Positions 33,262 through 43,590 of a DNA stretch of 64,000 nucleotides are shown one piece after another (the first letter of the stretch is position 1; each line of letters starts with the position of its first letter). The position numbers and the translations under genes were made by a program. The notes beneath the pieces were generated by a model. It searched no databases and was not told the origin of the DNA. It worked only from the letters and a program-made list of their open reading frames with translations. The stretch spans positions 62,001-126,000 of the forward strand of contig JAFPVC010000060.1 of the NCBI GenBank assembly GCA_017413085.1, in the 5' to 3' direction. Origin of the DNA: Prevotella sp. (GTDB lineage Bacteria > Bacteroidota > Bacteroidia > Bacteroidales > Bacteroidaceae).

Positions 33262-36042
33262 CTACTTGTAGTACATCTGTCCTTGCATGTCTACTCCTGC
33301 TGCACTGACGCTGACGCGCGTCTCACGACTGTTGTTGTATATCGTAGTGGTGAAACGGCCGTCGGCATCAAGTTTCACATTTGGATTCCAGTAAAGCGTG
33401 CGACGGTAGTCGGTGGGAGTCTTTGGCACCGCATTGCTATAGTCGGGTGAATAAAACTCCTCGGGATAGGCTATGCCGTCGAATATATAGCGGCGGTCAC
33501 GATAGGTATAGCGTTTGCCGTCGTTGGCTACGGGAACGAAATCGAGCGTCACGTCAGCAACGTCCGACGACATCACGTCGCCTGAGTCAGTGCGTATCTC
33601 GTAGTCAGTGTATGCCTTGACATAATGCATACGGTCAAGACGCAGGGTATTAAACAGTTCTGCCTGCGACTGCCGTTTGTCAAACTCGTTGACATCAGGG
33701 GTATAATTGCGGTAGAACGACGTGCCGTTAACCAAGGCACGGATATTGAACTGATTGTAGCGTCCCATGTTGCCGAACATATATGTGGCGGCAGCAAGGG
33801 GGAATGAACGGAAGTCGCACACGCCATACATCAGTCCACGGTCAGAGAGTTCGTTATACAGTTCATAGGCATCCATCACGATGGCTGGCTTGCTCTTGTC
33901 GATGGCACGGCGGCCACGGCGGCGGGCCTTGACGATGACCGTCTGCAACTGATGCGTACCAGCCAGCTTGCTTGTCTCGGGAATATTGTCGTCATCTTCC
34001 TCCTCAACAAACTGCAACTGCGGTGAGTTAATCTGATACCAAGAATACGGCTGCGAATAGATGGGGAAGAACCTGTCCTGCTTAACGAAGAAGTCGGGGA
34101 ATGAACGCTCATCCCTGAAATGGCTGTCGGCCTTGCCCGTCTGCATGTTTTTGGTAATGGAGTCGCCGCGCGTGTAAGCCTTGACAAAAAGGTATGCCCA
34201 ACCATAGTAAGGCGGAATGTTGATTATGAAATGTCCCTGACGGTCGGTGCGGGCTATGGCTCCTGCCATCTCGCCATTCTTGTTTATCTCTGCCTCCACA
34301 AGAACCGACTTGTGTAGTTTGCCACTACCGAGAGCCGTGGCATCCACTTCTGCCCATTCTATCTCTGCCTCTGAGCCTGCTTCGGTATCATCATAATCTT
34401 CTGAAACATCTGTCGCACCTTCCTTTTCTATCTCAAGCATCACATTGTCGCGCTTGCTGTCCATTTCCTCCCATGCCTTGTCAGCTGTGGTGATGGTTCC
34501 GTTTCCCATTCCGTCAAGATCGTCGTATTCAAGCATACCGGCCGTTGACGGTATGGTATATACCTCGCCTTCGTATGTCAAGGTCTTCTCAGGCTCGTAG
34601 CGCAGTTTCTCCGTGCGCTTGTATCTGCGCCATCCCTGCACCTTCATCAGCAAGTCAAGGTCGGCGGTGTGCTGCGCGTCGTCGCTCTCGAAGTAGTAAC
34701 CAGGATAGGCAATGAATCCCTTCAACTCTGACGACAGAAGCATGTCGGTCATTATACTGCCATTGTCATATCCGCACTCGTCGGTCTGGGCATCACGGAC
34801 GGCAAGCGAGAGCGAACCGCCCACAGCCCCACCCGCTGTCGAGAATGTCGCACCACTCAGTTCCACATTGATGGGTGCGTATGGTTCGACGGTGGTGTTC
34901 TTAACTATTTCCTTACCGTTGGTTGTCAGTCTCACATCTATGGGCTTGCCATAATCGTGGTTATTTACGAAGAACAGTCGGGATGCCAACGGCTGGGCAT
35001 TATCGTCATATACAATCAGTTCGTTAACGCCCGTAGGCAATGACTGCGCAGACAAGTCTATGCCTGCAGCGTTTATGCGCTCAAAGCAAACAAGACGTCC
35101 ACGGCACAGCACTGCGTAGGCCGCAGGGGTCACGCCCTGGGCTTTTATCTCACAGCGTTTTGTCGACGCGTCGTATTTCAGCGTCATGCCTTGCTTCTGT
35201 GCCTTTGGCAGCGTAAAGGTGTATTCCTTGTCACGCCAGGTGAAGGTGGCCTTCAACGGTGTTGCACCCGGTGTTACCGTTATCTGCCCCATACCCATGC
35301 GCTGCGGCTTAATCTTGGTTCCATCACTGAGTTGTCCTTCAAGGCTGAACTGCTCGCCGTGGTTGTCTCTTATCTCATAGGCGAGGTTACAAGGCATACC
35401 CTCTATGAGCTGGCCTCCCTCGGGATAGAACGACATGGTGAGAAACTCGCGATCCTTCTGTATGCGTGTCTTGGGACGGTGTGCCATGTAGCGTTCCACA
35501 TAGTTGCCTGCCTCTTTGGGTTTCTGATATATTGGCACTACGCGCGAATACAATCCTTCCCAGTCGCGGAAGAAGTCGGCGGCATTCTGCTTGCCATAGA
35601 ATTTCAGCCGGTCGTCGCGTGTATAGTTGCGCTCGGTGACATTGAAATTCAGCTGCCAGCGCGTATAGGCCCTAATCTCATAGAACCCGGAATAAAGGGA
35701 ATCCTCAAGTATGAACTGGCCGCAGGTATGCCCGGTGCCGCTCACCACTATGTGCTGACGCTCCACGAGGTAGCCGTCGGGTGTGAGCAGCTCCACATAC
35801 AGCAGTTTGCTCATGTCTGTGGGCTTCAAGTCATCAGCCCTGACGACATAGGCCTTGTACCACAGCGTGTCGCCAACGAAATACGTACTGTTGTCAGTAT
35901 GCACATAAACCTTCTCCTGTACCTGCGGATTCTCTTTCAGCAGTGTCTCGAGAGCCTCAAGCGGTGTAGCCGACACACGCGACATGAGGAAAGACAATAC
36001 TGCAATCAGCAGACTAATTTTCTTTAAATTCATAAAAATCAC
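33262..36042 (-). CDS. Large exported macroglobulin (MG2)-like protein of unknown function
   Basis: Protein of 926 residues with a signal peptide (about 1-25). Near the N-terminus QVQEKVYVHTDNSTYFVGDTLWYKAYVVRADDLKPT is the MG2-type start of macroglobulin-like proteins common in Bacteroidetes. A block SLAVRDAQTDECGYDNGSIMTDMLLSSELKGFIAYPGYYFE lies mid-protein, and the part after about residue 700 includes TVIVKARRRGRRAIDKSKPAIVMDAYEL, resembling TonB-plug-like segments of carboxypeptidase-regulatory proteins. No thioester motif (CGEQ) is visible, so it is not a trapping macroglobulin. The start could also be ATG 36033 (MNLKKISLLIA). It has its own promoter and is not obviously part of the downstream SusCD operon. 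Confidence 0.75.
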   Translation of the reverse strand: MIFMNLKKISLLIAVLSFLMSRVSATPLEALETLLKENPQVQEKVYVHTDNSTYFVGDTLWYKAYVVRADDLKPTDMSKLLYVELLTPDGYLVERQHIVVSGTGHTCGQFILEDSLYSGFYEIRAYTRWQLNFNVTERNYTRDDRLKFYGKQNAADFFRDWEGLYSRVVPIYQKPKEAGNYVERYMAHRPKTRIQKDREFLTMSFYPEGGQLIEGMPCNLAYEIRDNHGEQFSLEGQLSDGTKIKPQRMGMGQITVTPGATPLKATFTWRDKEYTFTLPKAQKQGMTLKYDASTKRCEIKAQGVTPAAYAVLCRGRLVCFERINAAGIDLSAQSLPTGVNELIVYDDNAQPLASRLFFVNNHDYGKPIDVRLTTNGKEIVKNTTVEPYAPINVELSGATFSTAGGAVGGSLSLAVRDAQTDECGYDNGSIMTDMLLSSELKGFIAYPGYYFESDDAQHTADLDLLMKVQGWRRYKRTEKLRYEPEKTLTYEGEVYTIPSTAGMLEYDDLDGMGNGTITTADKAWEEMDSKRDNVMLEIEKEGATDVSEDYDDTEAGSEAEIEWAEVDATALGSGKLHKSVLVEAEINKNGEMAGAIARTDRQGHFIINIPPYYGWAYLFVKAYTRGDSITKNMQTGKADSHFRDERSFPDFFVKQDRFFPIYSQPYSWYQINSPQLQFVEEEDDDNIPETSKLAGTHQLQTVIVKARRRGRRAIDKSKPAIVMDAYELYNELSDRGLMYGVCDFRSFPLAAATYMFGNMGRYNQFNIRALVNGTSFYRNYTPDVNEFDKRQSQAELFNTLRLDRMHYVKAYTDYEIRTDSGDVMSSDVADVTLDFVPVANDGKRYTYRDRRYIFDGIAYPEEFYSPDYSNAVPKTPTDYRRTLYWNPNVKLDADGRFTTTIYNNSRETRVSVSAAGVDMQGQMYYK

Positions 36043-36077
36043 TTTGTTATTATTTTTCCTTTATTTTTGACATTTTG

Positions 36078-36108
36078 CAAATATAACACCTATTATTTCT
36101 GACGCGAA
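36078..36108 (-). promoter_or_regulatory. Promoter for the macroglobulin-like protein gene
   Basis: Minus strand TATATTTG (36078-36085) with a TTCG (36105-36108) 19 bases upstream as a weak -33 element. Confidence 0.55.
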
Positions 36109-36119
36109 TTGTTAAGAAA

Positions 36120-36245
36120 GGTTTAATTACCCCATGCACGCTAATCAGCACTTGATTACACTGTAATTTGGGCCTGATTACCTCCTAATCAGGCCCAAAT
36201 TACAGTGTAATCAGGCCCATATCATTTTGTAATCTGGCACTGATC
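36120..36245. repeat. 22-nt-period repeat family with a perfect 27-bp-arm palindrome
   Basis: Units such as GGCCTGATTACCTCCTAATC, GCCCAAATTACAGTGTAATC and GCCCATATCATTTTGTAATC follow one another with a period near 22 bases. Within them, 36154-36180 and 36186-36212 are perfect reverse complements (27 bases each) with a 5-base loop CCTCC. The same family occurs at 5516-5620. It is not followed by a T-run, so it is not a standard terminator. Confidence 0.85.
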
Positions 36246-36249
36246 TAAA

Positions 36250-36299
36250 AATAAACAAAAAAAAGGAAGACAATCACTCACAATTGCAATTGTCTTCCT
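36250..36299 (-). terminator. Intrinsic terminator of the SusCD-fasciclin operon
   Basis: AGGAAGACAAT (36264-36274) and ATTGTCTTCCT (36289-36299) form an 11-bp stem. On the minus strand a long T-run follows (A-run at 36250-36263 on the plus strand). It lies 25 bases after the SusD stop. Confidence 0.85.
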
Positions 36300-36324
36300 G
36301 TACAATTATGCTATGTTCAACTTA

Positions 36325-38256
36325 TCACTTAAACGGCAGGTAGCAGTTCTGCGTGGTGATATTGCTAGCCTGGTTCTCAAGCTTCTTGCGGAGCCAGATG
36401 TCACCAAAGTTACCACCGAACACACCCATATCATTGAAGTGGCGTGCCATACGCTGCAGGTCATAGAAACGCGTTCCCTCGAAAGCGAACTCCATTGCAT
36501 ACTCATCACAGAGTACGTCAAGCATGGCAGCAGCAGAATCGGCAGCGTTCTCGCCAACTGTAACTCCATAGTTCTCGGCTATTTTCTTCAAACGCTCTGA
36601 CAGGACTGGCTCTGGAAGATACAAAAGGTTGTTGTGTGAATCAAGGGTTGACCATGCCTGATTCGTTCCCTTGCCTTCTTCCATCTCGGTATAGCCTCCT
36701 CCTAAACCGGCACCATGCAGGTGCATGCCATATACACGGAATGCTGTACCGTTGGAGTTGTCAGGCTCAAAGACAGTCTTATACGTAGACAAGAAAGGCA
36801 CTCTGTTGACAAGCATGTCATAGGCTTCGCGAGAGAGATACTTATACTTGTCTGAACTGTCGTCTTTTATCCAATACTTCAGATCACCAGAGATACCGTT
36901 TTTCAGCACAGCAAAGGCTGCATCGTAATACCCCATGCCATTGAATGCCTCTGCGAGATGCAGGTAGATGGTTGACACGCGGTAAAGGTATACATTACCG
37001 AATGAATTCTTACGTATATACAGTTTTGTGGTATCGTTGTTCTGCTGGTTAAACATGTACTCGTCGCGTGTGCTTGTACCCTTGTTGGCACGTGTGTCGC
37101 CACGAACGAAACCGATAGAGTCTGGATAGTCTGTCTCGCTATTATTGAGAGCACGTGCTGTCAGTGCGAAGAAATAGACAGGCGTATTATCTGCTACGCT
37201 CCAGAATGCCTTCGACGGCTCTATCTGTATCTCATCTACACGCGGACACGTTGACGAACGACTGAGCTGATAGTAGTCATAGCCGTATGCAAGCGGGATG
37301 TTTGTAGTGGTTCCAAGCTGTGAGCTGACAGCCATAGGAACGTATGTCACTATCTCTTCGTTGACTGATGATGCATAGATATAAAGCCAATCCGGCAGAG
37401 AGGTCACCCCCCATAAACTCTCATTAGTTGCCAACTGATTAAGCAGTTTCTCACTCATATTGCCATACTGCTTTGCAGTAAGCTGATGCTCTCCGAGATA
37501 CTTACAATACTTCTTGGCAGCATTTTCGTATTCGCCGTTTTCAAGATACATCTCACCGAGCACCACGTCAACGGGAATAAAAATCTTAGAAGGGTTGATG
37601 TTCTTGTCCTGCCCCCAGTTGGTTTTACCTATGAGGTAGCTGGCGGTGCTGAACGTCGGCACCTCAACAGACATTGCTGAGAACTTCTCAAGGTCTGGTG
37701 CCAGACGACTTACGATAGCCGACAGTCCCAACTTCTCATACTCACTGTCGATTTCAGAAATAGACGTGAGAGGCTTGGTAAAGAACGGCACCTCGCCGTA
37801 TGTGCGGGCAAGCATCAGATATGCCCATGCGCGCCAAGCGGCAACAGCTGCATACTCGTTGATTGCCACGTTGGTTGCTCCTGTATAGAGAGCCGTATCA
37901 CGATGCTCAAGATAATAGTTGCAGTTGTTTATTATCTTGTAGTACGGACGCGCACTGGTATACACATTGGTTTCAGACTCAGAGAAAGTATTGAGTTCCT
38001 TCAGGTTGAGGCTGGTATTGGCATTGGTGCTCACGAGGTCGCCCTTCATCTCACCAATGAAATAATACTGGTCTGCCAATTCCTGTATGGCCTGTGCAAT
38101 ACCAAGCGCGAAGAATACAGAGTCGGTCTTCTGATTCAGCTCCGGATTCTGCACCATCGAGGTATTCTCAACCTCAAGCATATCGTCGCATGATGCAAAG
38201 ACAAACATGCCGAGCAACGCTATGACAGAATATATTATCTTCTTCATTTTCTTCAA
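36325..38256 (-). CDS. SusD-like outer-membrane lipoprotein (second pair)
   Basis: Surface glycan- or nutrient-binding lipoprotein that caps the SusC channel. It has 643 residues. Lipobox FASC with Cys about residue 23, then the SusD pattern: QELADQYYFIGEMKGDLV, NNCNYYLEHRDTAL, AEAAWRAWAYLMLARTYGEVPFFTKPL-type helices (TPR-like) and the late block EFAFEGTRFYDLQRMARHFND. It starts 16 bases after the SusC stop and is followed by the operon's terminator. The ligand cannot be read from sequence. Confidence 0.93.
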   Translation of the reverse strand: MKKMKKIIYSVIALLGMFVFASCDDMLEVENTSMVQNPELNQKTDSVFFALGIAQAIQELADQYYFIGEMKGDLVSTNANTSLNLKELNTFSESETNVYTSARPYYKIINNCNYYLEHRDTALYTGATNVAINEYAAVAAWRAWAYLMLARTYGEVPFFTKPLTSISEIDSEYEKLGLSAIVSRLAPDLEKFSAMSVEVPTFSTASYLIGKTNWGQDKNINPSKIFIPVDVVLGEMYLENGEYENAAKKYCKYLGEHQLTAKQYGNMSEKLLNQLATNESLWGVTSLPDWLYIYASSVNEEIVTYVPMAVSSQLGTTTNIPLAYGYDYYQLSRSSTCPRVDEIQIEPSKAFWSVADNTPVYFFALTARALNNSETDYPDSIGFVRGDTRANKGTSTRDEYMFNQQNNDTTKLYIRKNSFGNVYLYRVSTIYLHLAEAFNGMGYYDAAFAVLKNGISGDLKYWIKDDSSDKYKYLSREAYDMLVNRVPFLSTYKTVFEPDNSNGTAFRVYGMHLHGAGLGGGYTEMEEGKGTNQAWSTLDSHNNLLYLPEPVLSERLKKIAENYGVTVGENAADSAAAMLDVLCDEYAMEFAFEGTRFYDLQRMARHFNDMGVFGGNFGDIWLRKKLENQASNITTQNCYLPFK

Positions 38257-38272
38257 TGTTATTTTTATTAGT

Positions 38273-41200
38273 TTAGAGGTTAATCTTCACACCAAACAGG
38301 AACGAACGGCACTGTGCAAGTGCACCTGTGTCGATGCCTTGGTAGAACACGCTGTTTCCTGCACTGAACTCTGGGTCTACGCCAGTGTATTTCGTAATGG
38401 TGATGAGGTTCTGTGCCTCGCCCCATATGCTCAGACCCTGCAGCCATGATGTCCAGCTGTCAGGTACGGGTACCTGATATGACAGGCGCAAAGATTTCAG
38501 GCGGAGATATGAACCGTCCTCAATCCAACGGTCAGAGAAGCGGTTGTTGCCCTTCGGGTCACCATACGCAAGTTTTGGCAAGTCGGTAATCTGACCCTCA
38601 TAGCCCCAGTGTCCCAACTCATGAATCTGTTGGTTGTAGAACGTAGAACCTGAATTGAGAACAGAACGCTGATAGTTGTAAACGTCGTTGCCCAGACAAT
38701 AGTTGAAGTTCATGTCAAACTGGAAACGCTTCCATGTAACCGTGGCAAAGATATTGCCATAGACATCAGGATTTGGGTCGCCAATGACAACCTTGTCGTT
38801 CTCATTGATATATCCATCGCCATTCTGATCCACGAAATTCACGTCACCGGCATTAAACTCGCAGCCTGCGCCTGTAACGTCACGGTAGCGCAAATAATCA
38901 TTGCCGTTGTATGCCTTGCTGGCTGCTTCTTCGGTAGCAAACACGCCACGAGTCTCATATCCGTAGAACACGCCCACAGGATTGCCTACTGACACCAGGA
39001 CATTGTTGTCGCCATATACCGAGTTGCAGTATGTGCCGTCATTGAACACCTTCGTACCATCGGTGAACGAACGCTGGGCAAGTTCTTTTATCTCATTCTT
39101 ATAATGCCCCATCGTTGCACCTACCTCAACAGTCCAGTTCTTCGTAGCAACGGGTTTGCCGCTCACAGCAAGTTCTACACCTACGTTACTCAGGCTGCCA
39201 TTATTGGTCCAATAGCTGCTCAGACCGCCGATAGGGTTCTTGAACGTAGAAAGAGTAAGCAAATCGTTGGTCTTGTGGATATAGAAATCTGCACCTACTG
39301 ACAGACGGTTGCTGAACATGTTAGTCTCTATGCCTACATTGAATTTCTTTGTCGTCTCTGCCTTTATGCGGTCATTTCCGATGTTGGTCATCTGCAAGCC
39401 AATGGCTGTGTTGTTATAGCGCACTGGCGAGAATGACGTATAAGCCGCATAGTTGTTAATGTCGTCGTTGCCGCTGACATCAAAGCCGGCATAGACCTTG
39501 AAGTAGTTAAATGTTGAATTCTTTGGGAACCACTTCTCATTGCTAACAATCCAGCCTGCCTGTATGCTTGGATATATCGCCCAATGCACGCCTCCAAGCT
39601 TCAGTCCTGATATATTCTTGCCGAAACGGCTGTTTGACTCACCAAGAAGTGAGAATGTGGCAAAGAATCGGTTCGCATAGCTGTAATCAACACTGCCATA
39701 CCACTGTATGTTTTTCCATACATCGTTGGTACCAATGAGAGATGGATAAGACGTATTGGCATCAGCTGTCAGCGTAGGGTTCTTATCATCCTGTGCTGTA
39801 CGATACTGCGATGTGGCATCAGTGTAGTCAAATGAGAAGTAATTGTAGCGGAAACCGGCGGTAACGGCTACAGTATTGGCACCGTATACATTCTCCCAGT
39901 CAAGATGTGTATTGCTCAACACATTCGTCTGCTTGCTGAAAAGCGAGGATGTCTGGTTGTAAACAGTACCCATACCATCTATCATAAACGGTGGTACGCC
40001 TTCTGCTGGACGGTAGTAACGCTGTGAGTTACGGTTAAGCACATAGCTGAAAAGCGTAGTGAGTTTCAAATGCTTGGTGAACTCATACGTCGGCTGCACA
40101 TGAACGTTGAAGAATGTGTTCTCAACCTTGTTCTTATTGTCGCCTGTAGCATTAGCGATAATCGCCGTAGGGTTAGCCAATGAGTAATAGTAGTCATTAC
40201 TATACTTAGCCTGACTCAATGCACTGTACAAGTCGTCGTAGTTAGAAAGCAGTTCGGTGAAACCGTTGATGTGCTTGTTATACTGACGCGGTGAAAGCAA
40301 TGGCGACTTAATCTGGGCAAGATTAGTTGGTGAAGTGACAACCGTTGAAGCCAAGTCTGAAGAGAAGCCATCGTCAAACAATGCGTTGTTAGTGCGTGAG
40401 AACGACATGTCGAACTTTGTCTTGAAGTTCCACAACAGCTGGATGTCGGTGTTGATACGAACTTTCAGACGGTTGAAATAAGTCTCCTTTATCGGACTGT
40501 CAGCATCTGCATAACCTACAGAAATGTTGTACATGGCTATGTCATCGCCACCCTGAACGTTGATGTTATAGTTCTGCGTCAGCGCATTACGATACACCTG
40601 GTCAAGCCAGTTGGTATCGTTGTGATATGTCTGATAATTCACATAATTAGGATCATCGTTGAGGAAATTGAACACCAGACCTCTGTTCTCAGACTTATAC
40701 ACATCAGATATTGTGCCGAGCATCTGTGTGGCATAGTTACGATACTGATCTGCATTCATAAACGTCTGCCTTGTCGGCTCAACCGTAACGCCGAGCGACG
40801 CATTGAAGTCAATACGCGTAGCCATTGACTTACCGCGTTTTGTCTCAATGAGTATCACACCGTTGCCACCACGTGAGCCGTACAGTGCCGTAGCATTCTT
40901 CAGGACTGTCACCTTTTCTATATCCTCCGGTGCCAAACTAGCCAGAATGTTCATGCTACGACCGAGATGCAACACAGTGCGTGCCTGCTGCATGTCATAT
41001 TCCACACCGTCGATAATCACCAATGGCTGCGAGTTGACATTGAGGGAGTTGATACCACGGATGAACATGGCATTTCCGCCATCGATAGCACCAGAACGGT
41101 TGATGGAACGGATATCGCCACCAAGATTGTTCTGAATGTCGTCGTCTACAATCAAACTACCATTCTTTGTAGCTGTTGACGACTGCGCCGTATATGTGGT

Positions 41201-41647
41201 GCCGTTTCCATACATTGAACGGAACTTGTCGCTAAGCAGCGACACCTTTATTTCCTGCGTCTCGTCGTTCGGCTTTATCGACACCTGCTGCGAAGAGTAT
41301 CGCGGTGCAGTCACGTAAACAGCCGTTGTAAACGTAGGTGTATTGAGCGTAAATTTACCCTCGGCATTGGTCATTGAAGTGTAGCGCTCACTGCCCAAGG
41401 CAGCAATGCGCACACCTGCCACTGGCATTTTGGTAGCGAAATCCACTACCGTGCCACTGACTGTCATCATAGGGTTGGTATCCTGCTTGCCCTCGCGTTT
41501 GGGAGCCTTAATGACAGTAGACTGTTCTTCCTCAATCTCGTCCAGCTCATCCTGGGCATAAGCGCCCGCAGACAGGCTCAGTGCCACCGCACAGAGAGAA
41601 AGCCTCAGGCCCCTGCTCTGTATCATGTCATATATATTCATCTTCAT
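38273..41647 (-). CDS. SusC-like TonB-dependent outer-membrane transporter (second pair)
   Basis: Outer-membrane import channel of 1124 residues. It has a signal peptide (cut after GAYA-Q), then an unusual acidic/basic extension (DELDEIEEEQ... KAPKREGKQD), a carboxypeptidase-regulatory-like domain (TVSGTVVDFATKMPVAGVRI), and a plug domain with GGNAMFIRGINSLNVNSQPLVIIDGVEY and ILASLAPEDIEKVTVLKNATALYGSRGGNGVILIETKRG. A 22-strand barrel follows, ending KINL. The classical ALQGRVAGV plug motif is missing. It begins 3 bases after the stop of the fasciclin gene, so it is co-translated with it. Confidence 0.95.
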   Translation of the reverse strand: MKMNIYDMIQSRGLRLSLCAVALSLSAGAYAQDELDEIEEEQSTVIKAPKREGKQDTNPMMTVSGTVVDFATKMPVAGVRIAALGSERYTSMTNAEGKFTLNTPTFTTAVYVTAPRYSSQQVSIKPNDETQEIKVSLLSDKFRSMYGNGTTYTAQSSTATKNGSLIVDDDIQNNLGGDIRSINRSGAIDGGNAMFIRGINSLNVNSQPLVIIDGVEYDMQQARTVLHLGRSMNILASLAPEDIEKVTVLKNATALYGSRGGNGVILIETKRGKSMATRIDFNASLGVTVEPTRQTFMNADQYRNYATQMLGTISDVYKSENRGLVFNFLNDDPNYVNYQTYHNDTNWLDQVYRNALTQNYNINVQGGDDIAMYNISVGYADADSPIKETYFNRLKVRINTDIQLLWNFKTKFDMSFSRTNNALFDDGFSSDLASTVVTSPTNLAQIKSPLLSPRQYNKHINGFTELLSNYDDLYSALSQAKYSNDYYYSLANPTAIIANATGDNKNKVENTFFNVHVQPTYEFTKHLKLTTLFSYVLNRNSQRYYRPAEGVPPFMIDGMGTVYNQTSSLFSKQTNVLSNTHLDWENVYGANTVAVTAGFRYNYFSFDYTDATSQYRTAQDDKNPTLTADANTSYPSLIGTNDVWKNIQWYGSVDYSYANRFFATFSLLGESNSRFGKNISGLKLGGVHWAIYPSIQAGWIVSNEKWFPKNSTFNYFKVYAGFDVSGNDDINNYAAYTSFSPVRYNNTAIGLQMTNIGNDRIKAETTKKFNVGIETNMFSNRLSVGADFYIHKTNDLLTLSTFKNPIGGLSSYWTNNGSLSNVGVELAVSGKPVATKNWTVEVGATMGHYKNEIKELAQRSFTDGTKVFNDGTYCNSVYGDNNVLVSVGNPVGVFYGYETRGVFATEEAASKAYNGNDYLRYRDVTGAGCEFNAGDVNFVDQNGDGYINENDKVVIGDPNPDVYGNIFATVTWKRFQFDMNFNYCLGNDVYNYQRSVLNSGSTFYNQQIHELGHWGYEGQITDLPKLAYGDPKGNNRFSDRWIEDGSYLRLKSLRLSYQVPVPDSWTSWLQGLSIWGEAQNLITITKYTGVDPEFSAGNSVFYQGIDTGALAQCRSFLFGVKINL

Positions 41648-41650
41648 CGC

Positions 41651-43561
41651 TTATTCAGTTTTTGAGGATTTCTTGTATTCATCATACTCTACTGGACGGA
41701 GTATGACGTTTGCTATACGGAACAAATGCTCATATTCGTTTTCCGATGGATCACTTTTTAAGATTCGCTCAGAAAGCATGAACTTGATGTTTGGAGCTAT
41801 GATTTGATTGCCATCACCTTCAACGCCCTTGTAACATACTGGGAAATCAACCTTGCCAAGGAACACTGTGTCTATTTTCTCAGCGGAAGCATTCACTGCC
41901 TTTACGCTCTTAATAGCACTCGAACCGGTCTTCAACTCACCGCTATTCGGATCAAAACGACCTGCAACCATATTCTTGCCGTCATAGTAGTTGAGGTCTG
42001 CTATGAAACGACATTCCTTTTTAACGGCATTAGGGTCCTCAAGACATGCTGGCACGGTTACGACATAAACATTGTATGACGTAGACAGAACATCAGGCAG
42101 ATAGAAATCAAACTCTATTGATGTACCGTCATCACCATTACGGCTTTTTGCCTTAATGTATGTCAGGCTGGTTTCACCATCATCAAGGGTTCCTATTGAT
42201 GATGGTATCTGGCTCTTACGAACCGTCTTGTATTCATAATGATATGCTGGTTCACAGCGTGCCAAAACAAGAGACTTTATCTCCGGGGCATACGAACTGT
42301 TCTCCCATGACTGATAAGGATAGCTATTGACTATGCGGGCATAACCGTTACTGAGCTTGACTTCCTCTATTGTAGCACGACGCAGACTGTCTATTCCAGA
42401 ATGGAACTGACGTGATGTAGAATATATACTATCATTGTCAATCACATCAGAGCCTTGCTCTATCTTTTGATTATACCTCTTGTTTGTCAAGCTGTAAACC
42501 AAGTCACGCGACAGGAAGCGGGTCACCATTGAATCTCTAAAATACGCCGGAACATCTGACACCGCCGCATCTGTCTTTAACGTATAGTTAACGACACCCT
42601 TGTCCTTACCGAGTACTGCATTATTACGGTTGCTCTTGTCATTATACGTTCCACCGTAGCCAGAAACCTTGGTCATATCCTGAAAGCCATACTTACTTAC
42701 ATAATTGTAATACTTTGACATTCTGGTGCGTGCCTCGTCCCATGCTTCATTGGTCGGTATCACCATCATATAAAGACTGTCCTCGTCATTCAGAGCACAG
42801 TTGTAACGGCTTCTGTATGCACGGTTGTTCAGCTTGTAGTTACAGAAAAGCGAGTTACCATATACATAAACCTCATCATCATACGTCTGGATGCCATCAA
42901 CGATTGCACCCTTAATAGAGTTTGCCTCATCAAGAATCTTGACATCATACTTCTTCACAAGATTGGACAGGGAATCAGATATTCCTTCCAACTCATACAT
43001 GTAGTCATAGAGATTCATGCGGAACTCTGCAGGCGCTGTCATAGAATACAGCATACCATTGGTACTCGGCTGATTGTGAACGGTTGATGCTCCAGCCTCA
43101 GGATTAAAGTTTATCTTCTTGCCGTCAAACTCAAGGTCTGCAGTATTCTTGTTAGTGAACTTCAAGAGTTTGCCATTGAGCATGTATATAACGGTATCAT
43201 TGACATCACCCTCGGCATGATAGTAATTGGCAATGTGATTCTTGACAAACTCCTTCAGGACTTTCTCGTCAGACACCTCTGCAAGTGAGTCTTTGTCAAA
43301 CGAACCATTTACCGGAGCCCAAACAGTATAAGCATTTGGGGTATTAAGTATCTTATCATACCCTACCCTGCTCAATGCCGCAGCAAAGTCTGACAACGTC
43401 GGGTCTGCCGATATATTCTCCCACAACGTGCGAGTAGCAGAAGCATCGGTATAGCCCGGTTCGCTGTTGTAGTCATTGAAATCCGAGCATGATACTGTCG
43501 CGAGCAACATTCCCGACAGCATCAAAGCTCCTATTTTATTTGTATGTTTCATATCGAACAA
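41651..43561 (-). CDS. Fasciclin-domain surface lipoprotein (third of three)
   Basis: Lipoprotein of 636 residues. Lipobox ATVSC, Cys about residue 25. FAS1-type sequence at about 45-200 (LWENISADPTLSDFAAALSRVGYDKIL, NAYTVWAPVNGSFDK, KEFVKNHIANYY) and a second, weaker one at about 215-430. The C-terminal 180 residues look all-beta. FAS1 domains mediate adhesion and are known in SusCD loci of Bacteroidetes, where they may be extra surface subunits. It lies 29 bases after the preceding fasciclin gene and 3 bases before SusC. ATG 43552 (MKHTNK) is an alternative start. Confidence 0.85.
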   Translation of the reverse strand: MFDMKHTNKIGALMLSGMLLATVSCSDFNDYNSEPGYTDASATRTLWENISADPTLSDFAAALSRVGYDKILNTPNAYTVWAPVNGSFDKDSLAEVSDEKVLKEFVKNHIANYYHAEGDVNDTVIYMLNGKLLKFTNKNTADLEFDGKKINFNPEAGASTVHNQPSTNGMLYSMTAPAEFRMNLYDYMYELEGISDSLSNLVKKYDVKILDEANSIKGAIVDGIQTYDDEVYVYGNSLFCNYKLNNRAYRSRYNCALNDEDSLYMMVIPTNEAWDEARTRMSKYYNYVSKYGFQDMTKVSGYGGTYNDKSNRNNAVLGKDKGVVNYTLKTDAAVSDVPAYFRDSMVTRFLSRDLVYSLTNKRYNQKIEQGSDVIDNDSIYSTSRQFHSGIDSLRRATIEEVKLSNGYARIVNSYPYQSWENSSYAPEIKSLVLARCEPAYHYEYKTVRKSQIPSSIGTLDDGETSLTYIKAKSRNGDDGTSIEFDFYLPDVLSTSYNVYVVTVPACLEDPNAVKKECRFIADLNYYDGKNMVAGRFDPNSGELKTGSSAIKSVKAVNASAEKIDTVFLGKVDFPVCYKGVEGDGNQIIAPNIKFMLSERILKSDPSENEYEHLFRIANVILRPVEYDEYKKSSKTE

Positions 43562-43590
43562 CTTATTTATATTCCTTATAATTATTATAA

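Noticed and set aside
33262..36042. Alpha-2-macroglobulin protease trap
   Set aside because: No CGEQ-type thioester motif and the length is too short; only the MG2-like front is shared.
36154..36212. Intrinsic terminator
   Set aside because: The palindrome is long but lacks a following T-run on either strand; the true operon terminator lies at 36250-36299.
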